From contig NW_027196471.1 of the NCBI RefSeq assembly GCF_038502225.1, positions 1 to 64,000 on the forward strand: a DNA stretch of 64,000 nucleotides. The letters run 5' to 3'. This document shows positions 14,985 through 27,079 of this stretch, piece by piece. The notes under the pieces are model-generated. The model was not told the DNA's origin and did not search any database. It saw only the letters and a list, made by a program, of their open reading frames with translations. Source of the stretch: Cherax quadricarinatus (Eukaryota; Arthropoda; Malacostraca; Decapoda; Parastacidae). A program made the translations under genes and the position numbers. Numbering within the stretch: position 1 is the stretch's first letter; each line of letters opens with the position of its first letter.

Positions 14985-16830
14985 CGACAATGAAATAATG
15001 TGCGACCTTTGACATATTGGGTAAATATTAAGATTATGAATATCAGAAGTCTTTGCCTGAGTTTCTTCATATATATCAAAGATACTGCAAAGAAGTGGAA
15101 TGTTGCACCTCAGGAGATACTATCAAAGACTGAAAGATCATTATGGTCACATGATTACCACATCAACAAGTGGTGCGCCAAATATATATAGAACAATCCC
15201 CTGAGATACGAGATTAATGTGTTCGAAAAGATGGTTGGCAACGTCAAAACTCTTACCACGGAAGTGTATTTAACATTACTTTCCCTTACCAACCAAATGT
15301 CAGTATTTTTCACTACAGCATATTTTTTGGAGGCATGAAAATATATGGTATTTGTACTACACTTATAACAGCTGATGTGTATGACGCTTGGTTTAAATAC
15401 TCGTGTTTGCACAAAAAGCGCGTGTGCGATTCTCGTATCTACGAGATAATGCGCTCGTACGTTGATGTTGGGAACGACAAAAATGATGCTCGTATTAGCG
15501 AAATCCAGTGTCGAGGGTTCTCTTATATCGGGAGTTTGCTGTATATGTAATTTTAGTGAGCTTGTGCATAGAATTCGTAGGAAATTCGTAGCACTAAATC
15601 CACTCTGACATGTGATGGTCAATATCATAGATATGGCACATCGGTAATCCGTTATGAAATCAGAACCTATGATTACGATTGTTCAAAATATAGTGATATA
15701 TATATCAACCTCAACAATGTTGAATAAATGTTACAAATCAATGTCAAAAATTCTGATCGCTTGCTCTATGAAATTATCAAATCTAAAGCCGATACATACA
15801 CACACACAGCTGCTGATCGTCTGTGTATTGCAATAGCTTACAGCATCATATCATATCAGCACGTCGATCTATGTTATTCATATCAGCACTTCTGTTGTCA
15901 ATAGCCACTTGTATATACAGGAAATATGCATCTCGTGAAGTGACTGACATGCTCAGTAGCTTGTCATTCTCGCTACTAGGCTTGTCCAGGGATCAGAACC
16001 AAATTAGCTTCAGAAAAGACCCACATGGCTAATTTTTCACAATAGCGATTTTACGGTCTCCACAATAACAGACCATGACCCATTCCGTGTCACTCCTCCT
16101 GAAGAGATTATCATTAAAAAACTGTAGGATCAGAGACATTCCACGAAAACAGCTCACAGGAATATTTCAGCAAATTATCATTCAACAATACCAATAAAAA
16201 AAAAACTGAGCCTGGACTCAAATCTGTGGCTATCAGACCACTGTTACATCCTGATAAGCCAAAGCCATTTTGTCGTATGATATCCATAGCCCTTAGTGCT
16301 CTGTGACAATACAGCTGCTCTCTAAGACGCCAACCAAGTATGATGACTTGTAACCAGTCACTTTACTTCAAAATCGTTGAGATAGTGGCATCTTTACCAG
16401 ATCTGACCCATCTGTGTGCAAGATTTGCAAGATTCCACATGATTATGTCATACACGGGTTCCTTCAGTTATGTGATGGTAAGTAGAGAATTCGTGAATTT
16501 ATGAGACTTTCACAGTTGTCCACGTATTAAGTAGCCATGCATATGCCCGAGTACTACGAGCATATGTTGTCTTCCAGAGCCATAATATTCCTCCTACTGA
16601 GTACCGCTGCTTGCATGGCTGGGATACACATGGAACATCTACGTGAAGCACAGCAAGTACTTCTGGCAGATGAATATACACCTCTGCCATTAAACACGAT
16701 AGTGATACCCAGCAACTTCCTAGATAAGCTCGCTGGTGAGAGTCGAAACAGCTACACATTGGATCAATTACGTCAAATATGTCAGTGTTATCCAGCAATT
16801 CCTACGTGTTGAACGAACTGGAGACTGGAA
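14985..16830 (+). pseudogene. Decayed, unrecognised coding stretch
   Basis: No tandem repeats or LINE motifs are seen here. Plus-strand frames follow one another with shifts: 15000-15191, then a run through 15200-15330 in the same frame after one stop, then 15335-15550 in another frame, 15823-16032, and 16537-16812. The last has an N-terminal hydrophobic segment (IIFLLLSTAACMAG). Codon-like composition and the short breaks suggest an old protein-coding insertion, but I recognise no domain. A 157-codon minus-strand frame (15155-15628) overlaps it. Function unknown; it may not have been coding at all. Confidence 0.35.
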
Positions 16831-16989
16831 GCAGCAACTGCACAGTGTGCGCCTAATAATTACACTATTTCCTACTACTTTTTTTTTTATTTTAAATTTC
16901 TACTACTGGCCACTTTGCATATACAAAGTCAGTAAGACAATAAGTACGAGACATGAAAACCTGACCAGGAGAATGAGTTCTGAAGGTTA

Positions 16990-17490
16990 CAAGTTGTTCA
17001 TAAGAACAAAAGAAGAACATAAAAAAGGAGGAACACTGCAGTAGGCCTGTTGGCCCATACTAGGCAAGTCCTACATAGATCCATCCCACTAATAGAATAT
17101 TCGCCCTCATAAGAACATAAGAACACAAGAAATAAAGAACACTGCAGCAGGCCCACCGGCCTACGCGAGGCAGCCCCAATTCTCCCCACCGGCTTAAGCC
17201 AGTGCCTTGACCTAGTGAGGTCAGACACGTCACTTAAGGGAGGAGCACTGCGGCCGATCTAGTAGCTAGTCAGGTTTATTTCACACCCACCCACACCCAC
17301 TCATAAGAACATAAGAACACAAGAAAGAAGGAACATCGCAGCAGACCCACCGACCCACGCGAAGCAGATCCATGTCATCCCCCCCGGATTAGCCCAATGG
17401 GCCACCGAGTCAGGTCACTTCCACTTAAGGAAGGAGCACGGCACCAGTCTGGTAGCCCAAGCTAGTCAGGTTCAACTCACACCCACTCAT
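16990..17490 (-). repeat. Triplicated 3' UTR unit of a CR1-like LINE
   Basis: Three tandem, diverged copies of a roughly 190-bp unit, each starting 'cataagaacataagaac' or similar and containing TGCAGCAGGCCCACCGGCC and a GGAGCAC block. They start near 16995, 17110 and 17300. They lie immediately downstream, in minus-strand sense, of the LINE ORF at 17.5-19.3 kb. Confidence 0.75.
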
Positions 17491-19265
17491 GTATTTATTT
17501 AACTTTTTTTAAAAACTACACAACGTTTTAGCCTCTAGAACTGTACTGGGGAGTTTGTTCCACTCATCCACAACTCTATTACCAAACCAGTGCTTTCCTA
17601 TATCCTTCCTGAATCTGAATTTTTCCAACTTGAAACCATTGCTGCGAGTCCTGTCTTGGCTGGAAATTTTCAGCACGCTATTTACATCCTCTTTATTTAT
17701 TCCTGTTTTCCATTTATACATCTCGATCATATCCCCTCTAATTCTACGCCTTTCGAGAGATTCCCTATGAGCATAGACTGATTCAGGGCCATCAGTCTAT
17801 CCTCATAGGGAAGATTTCTGATACATGGGATCAACTTTGTCATCCTCCTTTGTACGTTTTCCAGAGCATTTATATCCATTCTGTAATACAGTGATCAGAA
17901 CTGTGCAGCATAATCTAAATGAGGCCTAACCAAGGATATATAGAGTTGAAGAACAACCTGAGGACTTCTATTAATTATACTTCTAGATATGAAACCAAGA
18001 ATTCTGTTAGCTTTATTGCGAACACTAATGCACTGTTGTCTTGGTTTTTGATTACTGCTAACCAGAACTCCTAAATCCTTTTCGCAATCAGTAGTATTAA
18101 GATCTACATCATTTAGTTTATATATCGCATAGTTATTTTCCTGTTCAACATTTAGAACTTTGCATTTGTCAATATTAAACTGCATCTGCCACTTCTCCGA
18201 CCATTGCATCAGTCTATTCAAATCATCCTGGAGTGCACTAGTGTCCTCATTAGAATGAATTGGACGGCCTAATTTGGTGTCATCAGCAAATTTGCTTATG
18301 TCGCTATTTATTCCCTCATCTATGTCGTTTATGTAAATTGTGAACAACAATGGGCCCAACACTGACCCCTGAGGAACACCGCTTGTGACGTGCCCCCATT
18401 CTGATTTCTCCCCATTTACGTAAACTCTCTGCTGTCTATTTGTCAGCCATGCCTCTACCCTATTCCGTGTGCCTTAAGTTTCCTCAATAGCCTCTGATGT
18501 GGAACTCTATCAAAAGCCTTACTGAAGTCCATATACACAATATCATATTCATTAGCATGATCTACCTCCTCAAACACCTTAGCAAAAAAAGTTAGTAAAT
18601 TCATAAGACAGGAACGCCCCTTAGTAAAACCGTGTTGAGATTCATTAATCAATTTATGCCTATCAAGATGGCTACGAATTGCTTCGGCAATTATTGATTC
18701 CATAAATTTTCCCACTATGGAGGTAAAGCTTATTGGTCTATAGTTCGAAGCTAAGGACCTGTCACCTGCCTTGTAAATAGCTATAACATTTGCCATTTTC
18801 CACTTATCAGGCACTATGACAGTTTGTAGTGATATATTGAAAGGATTAGCCATAAGTATGCTAAGTTCCTCTTTACATTCCTTTAAAACCCTTGCAAACA
18901 GTTCATCAGGGCCTGGGGATTTGTTAGGTTTTAATTTCTCAATTTGTCTGAGGACCATGTCACTAGTTACCGCAATCGTGCATAGTTTATTATTGTCCTG
19001 TTCTACATAATCTATTATTTCAGGAATTTCGCTAGTATTTTCCTGGGTAAAAACTGAGAGGAAGTAGGTATTGAAAATTTCACACATATCCTTATCACTG
19101 TGAGTGATCTGACCAGAGTTACTCTTAAGTGGGCCTATCTTGTCCCTAACCTTACTTCTGTATACCTGAAAGAACCCTTTTGGGTTAGTCTTCGAATCCC
19201 TTGCGACCTTAGCCTCATAATCCCTTTTTGCTTTTCTTATACACTGAGAGGGTACTTCACTGCTG
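17490..19265 (-). pseudogene. CR1-like LINE, reverse transcriptase with frameshifts
   Basis: Minus-strand frames cover the linker after the endonuclease (18455-19279: KAKRDYEAKVARDS), RT with YMDFSKAFDRVPH, then after a frameshift near 18465 GVPQGSVLGPLLF, KFADDTKL and EKDLGVLV, ending at a stop near 17895. Homology continues to about 17509 (KHWFGNRVVDEWNKLP), a typical CR1 C-terminal region. The endonuclease is absent, so the copy is 5'-truncated at about 19265, where it abuts a Penelope-like fragment. Few lesions are present, so the copy is not very old. Confidence 0.85.
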
Positions 19266-19274
19266 CCCACACAG

Positions 19275-19900
19275 TTCATTTCTGGGAAAGAAACTTCTCT
19301 GATCTAATCAATGAACAAGAGTTGATGCACCAGTAGTCCTTCTGCAGTGCTACGTTCTGTTGGTATATATGATTCCGATCTAAACGCTTCCTGGCAGGAA
19401 GTTCGGTTATATTGTAGAAACTTTCGTTCTGGTTGAAGTTGTTTGATTTACTGATTAGTGATGATTCTATAAACCAGCGTTTTGTAGAAACTTCTTTGAT
19501 AACGAGTCGTTCACTATTGAAATTGATCAAGTGGTTGGGGGAGTTTGTACGAAATACAGGTGTTATTTAGGTGGTCCATTCTGTTGGTAAACTGGTGTTC
19601 AGAAATGCATAAGTGAAGGTCCCTTGATGTTTCTCCCATGTATATTTGGTTACTATCGTTGCAGAAGAGCGTGTACATCCCTACCGTGGTTTTGAGTTGG
19701 AGTCCCTTACTGGTGATGTCCTTTATTGTAGAGGCGGCAGTGGTAGATACTTGAAATTCAGTGTTGGAGACAATTCTGGAGATGAATTTAGCAACAGAGT
19801 TGATAGGAGGAGACCTATGCATCTTATTTCGCTTGTGTCTCTTCTAGGCAGTTAAAAATGTATGCACGGCTCCTGCTGTCTCTGAAATGACGAGGATAGT
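19275..19900 (-). pseudogene. Penelope-like element fragment with GIY-YIG nuclease
   Basis: The frame at 19514-19822 contains VGMYTLFC...QIYMGETSRDL...EHQF, matching the GIY...YIG core of the C-terminal endonuclease of Penelope-like retroelements. After a frameshift near 19520 the frame at 19276-19530 has RWFIESSLIS...FN, matching the conserved glutamate (W/ES) block and the NFN motif. The arginine expected about 8-10 residues after the second motif appears replaced. Sequence upstream to about 19900 fits the connector after RT, but no RT core is present. The fragment lies directly next to the CR1-like LINE. Confidence 0.75.
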
Positions 19901-19904
19901 TTAG

Positions 19905-22900
19905 TAGGTTGCTAGACAGCACCCACCCAGGGAGGTACTACCGTCCTACCATGTGAGTGTGAAACAGAAGCCTGTAGCTGTTCTGCATATTGGTAGGATT
20001 GATGGTGTTTTTTTTCTGTCTCATTAACATGCAATGAGATATGTCTTGCTATTTGTACTTACACTTAGGTAACACTACACATGCCTGTACAAGCATATAT
20101 ATACACATCTCTCTGGGTTTTCTTCTATTTTCTTACTAGTTCTTGTTATTGTTTACTTCCTCTTATCTCCATGGGGAAGTGGAACAGAATTCTTCCTCTG
20201 TAAGCAATGCTGGTCGTAAGAGGCGACTAAAATGCCGGGAGCAATGGGCTAGTAACCCCTTCTCTTGAATAAATTAATAAAAACAGGAAAAAGAAAAACT
20301 TTATAAAACTGGGATGCTTGAATGTGCGTGGATGTAGTATCGATGATAAAAAAGAGATGATTGCTAATGTTATGAATGAAAAGAAGTTGGATGTCATAGA
20401 TCTAAGCGAGACAAACCTGAAGGGGGTAGGGGAGTTTCAGTGAGGAGATGTAAATGGAATTAAGTCAGGAGTATCTAAGAGAGTTAGAGCTGAGGAAGGG
20501 ATAGCAATAATGTTGAAGGATCAGTTATGGAGAGAGAAGACAGAATATAAATGTATAAATTCAAAGATTATGTGGATTAAAATAAGGGTCGGATGCGAAA
20601 AGTGGGTCATAATAAGTGTGTATGCTCCTGAAGAAGAGAGGAGTGTAGAGGAGAGAGAGAGATTTTCGGAGATGTTAAGTGACTGTGTAGGAACTTTTGA
20701 ACCAAGTGAAAGGGTAATTGTGGTAGGTGTTATGCAGGGTTCTGCATGACACCGTAATGTACATATAGTGGAGACGTGTGCCATAATAGTATGAATGTTA
20801 TAATTGTAAAGAATAATTTTATAATTCATAATGTGCATTTGGGGGCACTGTAAAGTACTCTAACTGTAATTATAAAGAAATCCTGCTAGGGATTTATTTT
20901 CCAAGGGTGTTTGGGTACGCGGAGTAAGCGTGGCTTGGGGCAGTCACGTGGAGTCAGCATGGCATGGAGGCTGGCGTCGGAGATGCTGTGTATTTAAGCT
21001 AAGTTTGTAGTTGTGTACTCCTTTTGTTTAGCTAACCCAAGCCATAGGCTCTTCTATGGCTTACCTGTATGCCCACCTGGGCTCTGACATGGTCAAGGTG
21101 CTATGGGATGAGTGAGGAAATAAGAAATGAGGTTGGGAGTGGAGTAGAGTCAGCCTGGTGCTGACTAGGCCTAGTGGTTATGGTGGCTGGACCTCCAGCC
21201 AGCTGTTTCTTGTGTACCCTCATTTGGGCGTTTAGGGTGGCCTGTTTATGCTTGAGATGTGTGTAACTTTTACCTTTGCCCTTAGACAAGGCTCAAGCCC
21301 CCAGCTATCTCACATTTCTGCGTAACAGTAGGGGACCTAAATGCTAAAGTAGGAGAAACGTTTAGAGAGGGTGTGGTAGGTAAGTTTGGGGTGCCAGGTG
21401 TAAATGATAATGGGGAGCATTTGATTGAACTTTGTATAGAAAGGGATCTGGTTATAAGTAACACATATTGTAAGAGAAAGAGGATCAATAAGTATACAAG
21501 ATATGATATAGGGCATAATGAGAGTAGTTTGTTGGACTACATATTGGTAGATGAAAGACTGTTGGGAAGACTTCAGGATGTACATTTTTATAGAGGGGCC
21601 ACAGATATATCACTTTTAGTTGAAGCTACAGTGAGAGTAAAATGTAGATGGGATACAGTGAGAGTAAAAGGTAGATGCGATACAAGGAAAATGCAAGCAG
21701 CAAGTAAGAGAGAGGTGAAGGTTTATAAACTAAAGGAGGAGGCAATTAGGGTAAGATATAAACAACTGTTGGAGGACAGATGGGCTAGTGAGAGTATAGA
21801 CAATGGGGGAGAAGTTGTATGGAGTAAGTTTAAGCTTATAGTGTTAGAGTGTTCAGCAGAAGTTTGTGGTTACAGGAAAGTGGGTGCGGGATGGATGGAT
21901 AGAGAGCGAATGGTGGAATGATGACGTAAGGAGAGTAGTAAGAGAGAGTTAGCATATGAGAGGTTTTTAAAAAGTAGAAGTGATCCAAGGAGGGAGGAGA
22001 ATATGGAGAGAAAAAGAGAGGTTAAAAGAGTGGTGAAACAATGTAAAAATAGAGCAGGTGAGATAGTGGGTGAGATGTTATTAACAAATTTTGTTGAAAA
22101 TAAAAAGTTTTGGAGTGAGATTAATAAGTTGAGAAAGCATAGGGAACGAATGGATTTGACAGTGAAAAATAGGAGAGGAGAGTTATTAAACGGAGAGTTA
22201 GAGGTATCGGGAAGATGAAAGGAATATTTTGAGGAATTGTTAAATGATGATGAAGATAGTGAAGCTGTGATTTCGTGTATAGGGCAAGGAGGAATAACAT
22301 CTTGTAGGAGTGAGGAAGAGCCAGTTGTGAGTATGGGGGAAGTTCGTGAGGTAGTGGGTAGAATGAAGGGGGGTAAAACAGTTGGGATTGATGGGATAAA
22401 GATAGAAATGTTTAAAGAAGGTGGGGATATAGTTCTGGAATGGTTAGTGTTTTTATTTAATGGATGTATGGAAGAGGGTAAGGTTCGTGAGGATTGGCAG
22501 AGAGCATGCATAGTTCCTTTGTATAAAGGCAAAGAGGACAAAAGAGTGTAAAATTTATAGAGGAATAAGTCTGTTGAGTGTACCTGGTAAAGTATATGGT
22601 AGAGTTATTATTGAAAGAATTAAGAGTAAGACGGAGAGCAGGATACAGATGAACAAGGAGGCTTTAGGAAAGGTAGGGGGTGTGTGGACCAAGTTTTTAA
22701 AGTGAAACTTGCAGGTGAATAGTATTTAGATAAGGCTAAAGAGGTTTTTGTGGCATTTATGGATTTGGAAAAGGCGTATGACAGGGTGGATAGGGGGCAA
22801 TGTGGCAGATGTTGAAAATGTATGGAATAGGAGGTAGGTTATTGAAATCAGTGAAGAGTCTTTACGAGGATAGTGAGATGTAGGCGAGAGTGTGATTATT

Positions 22901-23135
22901 TCCCAGTGAAAGTTGACCTTAGACAGGGATGTGTGATGTCACCGTGGTTGTTCAATATATTTATAGAAGGAGTTGTAAGAGAAGTGAATGCTCGGGTGTT
23001 GGTAAGAGGTGTGGGGTAAAAAGATAAAGAATTTAACACACAGTGGGAATTGTCACGGTTTCTCTTTGCTAATGACACTGTACTTTTGAGAGATTCCGAA
23101 GTTGCAGAGGTTGGTTGATAAAATTTAGTTGCCTT
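19905..23135 (+). pseudogene. RTE-like LINE copy 3, with 5' UTR, interrupted by a solo LTR
   Basis: A GC-richer 5' UTR (about 19905-20290, including 'ggaggtactaccgtcc' and 'aagaggcgactaaaatgccg') precedes the endonuclease start (about 20310, CLNVRG). A TGA occurs near 20440 at the same place as in copy 1. At 20727 the ORF is interrupted by a 600-bp LTR and resumes at 21328. Linker and RT follow, with frameshifts and stops near 21900, 22215, 22550, 22800 and 23020. Homology is lost about 23130, shortly after the DD-containing block (here decayed to ANDT). Copy 3 is the only copy here that shows the 5' UTR. Confidence 0.85.
20728..21327. mobile_element. Solo LTR with 5-bp target-site duplication
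   Basis: The 600-bp insertion begins TGTTATGCAG and ends CTGCGTAACA (TG...CA, 10-bp imperfect terminal inverted repeat). It is flanked by GTAGG at 20723-20727 and 21328-21332. Removing the insertion and one GTAGG restores the GDLNAKVGE coding sequence seen intact in copy 5. TG...CA ends plus 5-bp duplication are the hallmark of LTR retrotransposons such as Gypsy or BEL. A TATA-like TATTTAAG lies near 20990. No internal region is present, so it is a solo LTR from recombination. Strand cannot be fixed. Confidence 0.88.
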
Positions 23136-23178
23136 GTCATATCTCTATATTATGTTGCCTTGAGCTTCCTTAAGCTTG

Positions 23179-24546
23179 CACCTCCTCCTAACTTCCAAAC
23201 TACGAATTCTCTGGATTATATTCACACCACACATTGCCCTCAGACATGACATCTCCACTGCCTCCAGCCTTCTCCTCGCTGCAACATTCATCACCCATGC
23301 TTCACACCCATATAAGAGCGTTGGTAAAACTATACTCTCATACATTCCCCTCTTTGCCTCCAAGGACAAAGTTCTTTGTCTCCACAGACTCCTAAGTGCA
23401 CCACTCACTCTTTTTCCCTCATCAATTCTATGATTCACCTCATCTTTCATAGACCCATCCGCTGACACGTCCACTCCCAAATATCTGAATACATTCACCT
23501 CCTCCATACTCTCTCCCTCCAATCTGATATTCAATCTTTCATCACCTAATCTTTTTGTTATCCTCATAACCTTACTCTTTCCTGTATTCACCTTTAATTT
23601 TCTTCTTTTGCACACCCTACCAAATTCATCCACCAATCTCTGCAACTTCTCTTCAGAATCTCCCAAGAGCACAGTGTCATCAGCAAAGAGCAGCTGTGAC
23701 AACTCCCACTTTGTGTGTGATTCTTTATCTTTTAACTCCACGCCTCTTGTCAAGACCCTCGCATTTACTTCTCTTACAACCCCATCTATAAATATATTAA
23801 ACAACCATCCTTGTCTAAGGCCTACTTTTACTGGGAAATAATTTCCCTCTTTCCTACATACTCTAACTTGAGCCTCACTATCCTCGTAAAAACTCTTCAC
23901 TGCTTTCAGTAACCTACCTCCTACACCATACACTTGCAACATCTGCCACATTGCCCCCCTATCCACCCTGTCATACGCCTTTTCCAAATCCATAAATGCC
24001 ACAAAGACCTCTTTAGCCTTATCTAAATACTGTTCACTTATATGTTTCACTGTAAACACCTGGTCCACACACCCCATACCTTTCCTAAAGCCTCCTTGTT
24101 CATCTGCTATCCTATTCTCCGTCTTACTCTTAATTCTTTCAATAATAACTCTACCATACACTTTACCAGGTATACTCAGCAGACTTATCCCCCTATAATT
24201 TTTGCACTCTCTTTTATCCCCTTTGCCTTTATACAAAGGAACTATGCATGCTCTCTGCCAATCCCTAGGTACCTTACCCTCTTCCATACATTTATTAAAT
24301 AATTGCACCAACCACTCCAAAACTATATCCCCACCTGCTTTTAACATTTCTATCTTTATCCCATCAATCCCGGCTGCCTTACCCCCTTTCATTTTACCTA
24401 CTGCCTCACGAACTTCCCCCACACTCACAACTGGCTCTTCCTCACTCCTACAAGATGTTATTCCTCCTTGCCCTATACACGAAATCACAGCTTCCCTATC
24501 TTCATCAACATTTAACAATTCCTCAAAATATTCCCTCCATCTTCCC
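23179..24546 (-). mobile_element. RTE-like LINE copy 4, internal fragment flanked by direct repeats
   Basis: Minus-strand frame 23145-24548 carries the region from WREYFEELL through the RT (MDLEKAYDR, LLFADDTVLL) to RSLEVRRRC. Relative to copy 2 it lacks CVMSP after GLRQG (a 5-codon deletion) and a few codons near 23808. Both ends are internal to the LINE: no 3' UTR and no endonuclease. AAGCTTG occurs at both edges (23172-23178 and 24547-24553). Confidence 0.85.
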
Positions 24547-24599
24547 AAGCTTGTCCTTAGCTAATTGATGTACTAGATATAGACTGGCTTTGGAATTCT

Positions 24600-24985
24600 A
24601 TGGAGAATTATTCGTAGTCATCATCTCCCAGCCAGACCTCTTGGAACACTTTCTGAGACCCTCTTACATTATGGCCAAATATCAGCTGGGAACTACTGTA
24701 CCCAGAAGACTCCTGCAAGGTTTCGCAATGAAGATAATCAAAGGCAAGAACTCTTCTCGGTCAAGTGAGAAAATGCAGGTTATAAGTTTGCATAATTATT
24801 TTAAAAGTTTGATGGAATCTTCCAGGTGCCATTTGTGACTGAGGATAAGCTGCTGAGAAGGACTGCATAGTGTCCAAGTTACTTAAAATCTCTTGAAAAA
24901 TTGGCAGTAAAATTAGTACCATGGTCACTTTGAATAGTTCGTGGTATTCCCTTGTGAGATACAAGAATGTTGTCTAACACTACAC
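24600..24985 (-). pseudogene. Gypsy-type integrase remnant
   Basis: On the minus strand the codons at 24903-24950 read GIPRTIQSDHGTNFTA, the block around the second catalytic aspartate of retroviral-type integrases. After a frameshift near 24880 come AAYPQSQ and RFHQTFK, corresponding to the region of the third acidic residue, whose glutamate is lost (G in place of E). A further frame has ESSGYSSSQLIFGHNVRG (24660-24715), typical after the core. At least two frameshifts and several stops; no protease, RT or LTR adjoins it. It is a dead fragment. Confidence 0.75.
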
Positions 24986-25149
24986 CGAGAAACTAATATT
25001 TTAGACTCCAGGTGTCTTCCACCACTTGGTTAAGGTTTTTAACTTGATCCTAATAGAGTTTACACGATTCGACGTGTATCCAGTCTTAACACTCATCTAT
25101 ATTTGCCAGGATACATTAATATGCACTAAGCACAGGCTAGAAGGTATAA

Positions 25150-26885
25150 AAGACATCCTACCACCTATAACGATGAACTCATTCCACCTCTAAATCGACA
25201 GGATGGGACCACCTCTACTAGTAGTCAAGAGAAAGCGGACCTCTTTGCGTGAACACTTTGCTACCAAAATGCAAGTTCCTGATCCAGCAAGGGACCGTCC
25301 TTGGCTAGCTGCAAGAACTGTGTCAAAACTGTCAGTGGTGACAATAAGGCAGGAGGAGGTGCATTTCCTTCTTAAATCGCTTGACCAAGAAAAGGCTGTG
25401 GGCCCAGACAAGTTGAGCCCAAGATTGCTGAGAAGATGTGCAGACCAGCTAGCAGCACCTCTAACTCGCATCTTTCAGCACTGTCTAGTACAGTGTAAAT
25501 GGCCTTCTCTGTGGAAAGAGGCAAATGTAGTCCCTGTTCACAAAAAGAAGAGCAGAGCAGAAATCAGTAACTACAGACCAGTATCACTGCTGTCAATCAT
25601 TTGCATGATCCTTGAGACAATAATCTTAAGACAAATGACAGAGATTTTTGGCTACCATTCACTACTTTGTGACCGTCAAAATGGCTTCAGGAAAGGGTAC
25701 TCTGTTGCTGATCTGTTGTTAAACCTCTCCACTAAGTGGCACCAGTCACTGGATGAATCCAAAGTCAGCTGTGTGGTAGCACTGGACATTGCTGGTGCTT
25801 TCGACCGGGTGTGGCACCAGGGCCTCTTAGCAAAACTGCAAGCACTGGGAATTGCAGGCTCTACGCTATGTCTCCTCAGTGATTACCTTCATGGTAGATC
25901 TCTAAGGGTAGTTCTCAATGGAACGGAATCAGCAAGACATCCTATTGGGGCAAGTGTTCCACAAGGAAGCGTGCTGGGACCATTGTTATGGAATGTCTAC
26001 TTCAATGACCTTCTTCATCTCATCCCAGAATCCCATGCATATGCAGACGACTGTACACTGACATTCACTTATCCAAGAGAAGAAATGCCAGCTGCTCTAA
26101 GCTACATCAATCACCAGCTAAGAGCTATATCAGCTTGGGGAAAGAGATGGCAAGTAACATTTGCACCTGAGAAAACAAATGATGGTCTCTAGGCACCATG
26201 ATGGTGATGCCAGTGCAATAGTAATGATGAATGGGAGGGCGTTGGCACCTGGGGAAGAAGTTGATATCCTTGGGGAGAAATTCGACTCCAAACTGGCCAT
26301 GAACCACCTTGTAAATCTTGCAAACAAGGCAGCCAGGAAGCTTACACTTTATCGTATCTCGCATCTGCTTGACAGTAGGGGTTGCAAGATTATGAGGCAC
26401 AAGTACGCTCACACCTTAAGTATGCTCCACTTTCTTGGTTTGCCTGCACCCCCCTCTCATCTGTGACTACTTGACAGTAGAGAACAGAGCAAGACGTCTC
26501 ATCTCTCGCTTGGACCCATCCTGGATAGATCTGTCATTTCAGCAGAGCCTTCAACACAGGAGGGATGTGGGTGGCCTTACTGTTATGTACAAGGCCAATA
26601 TTGTCAAAGTACCACACTTGGATCCACTTCGAGGACAGCGTGAAACAAGCTTTTATGCCACAAGACGGGCAGAAAGCAGCAACTTCACTCTGGCTGTACC
26701 CTTCTCCAGAACATCACTCCATCTGAGATCATATATACCCAGGATGACTCGAGTATGGAACACATTCGTACAGCATAATGATGTCAACGAGATAAAGTCA
26801 GTTGATCAAATGAAGATGCTGGCCCACAGATGGCTCCAACTTCATCCTGTCCCGTACTTGTATGTCTCATAACAATAAAAATGCT
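25150..26885 (+). pseudogene. Jockey-superfamily LINE (RT), frameshifted
   Basis: The main frame (25203-26192) has a palm domain with VALDIAGAFDRVWH, ASVPQGSVLGPLLWN and HAYADDCTL, so both catalytic aspartate blocks are present. The first Met at 25203 is not a native start: homologous frame (SSQEKADLFA) lies just upstream and is joined by a 1-base shift near 25250. The C-terminal part continues in other frames at 26161-26466 and 26435-26872 (RVWNTFVQH). No endonuclease or RNase H is present, so the copy is 5'-truncated. AATAAA at 26872-26877 lies near its 3' end. Clade within the CR1/L2/Jockey group is unresolved. Confidence 0.8.
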
Positions 26886-26943
26886 TTCAAATGAGCTGAT
26901 GTACTTAGCTTGTCAATTTAGGAATCCTTTTTATTATCACACC

Positions 26944-26949
<6 letters not shown>

Positions 26950-26975
<26 letters not shown>

Positions 26976-26988
26976 GGGAGAGAGAGAG

Positions 26989-27032
<44 letters not shown>

Positions 27033-27075
27033 TATATATTATATATATATAGTATATATATAATATTATTATTTT
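26950..27075. repeat. Poly(A), (AG)n and (AT)n tract
   Basis: About 26 A residues (26950-26975), a short GA run, then AT repeats to about 27062 followed by TAT/ATT-rich sequence that grades into the end of RTE-like copy 5. It may be the combined tails of the two flanking LINEs. Confidence 0.85.
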
Positions 27076-27079
27076 TTAT

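Noticed and set aside
15155..15628. 157-codon minus-strand frame as a host gene
   Set aside because: No recognisable domain, overlaps plus-strand coding-like frames, and lacks any start or splice support.
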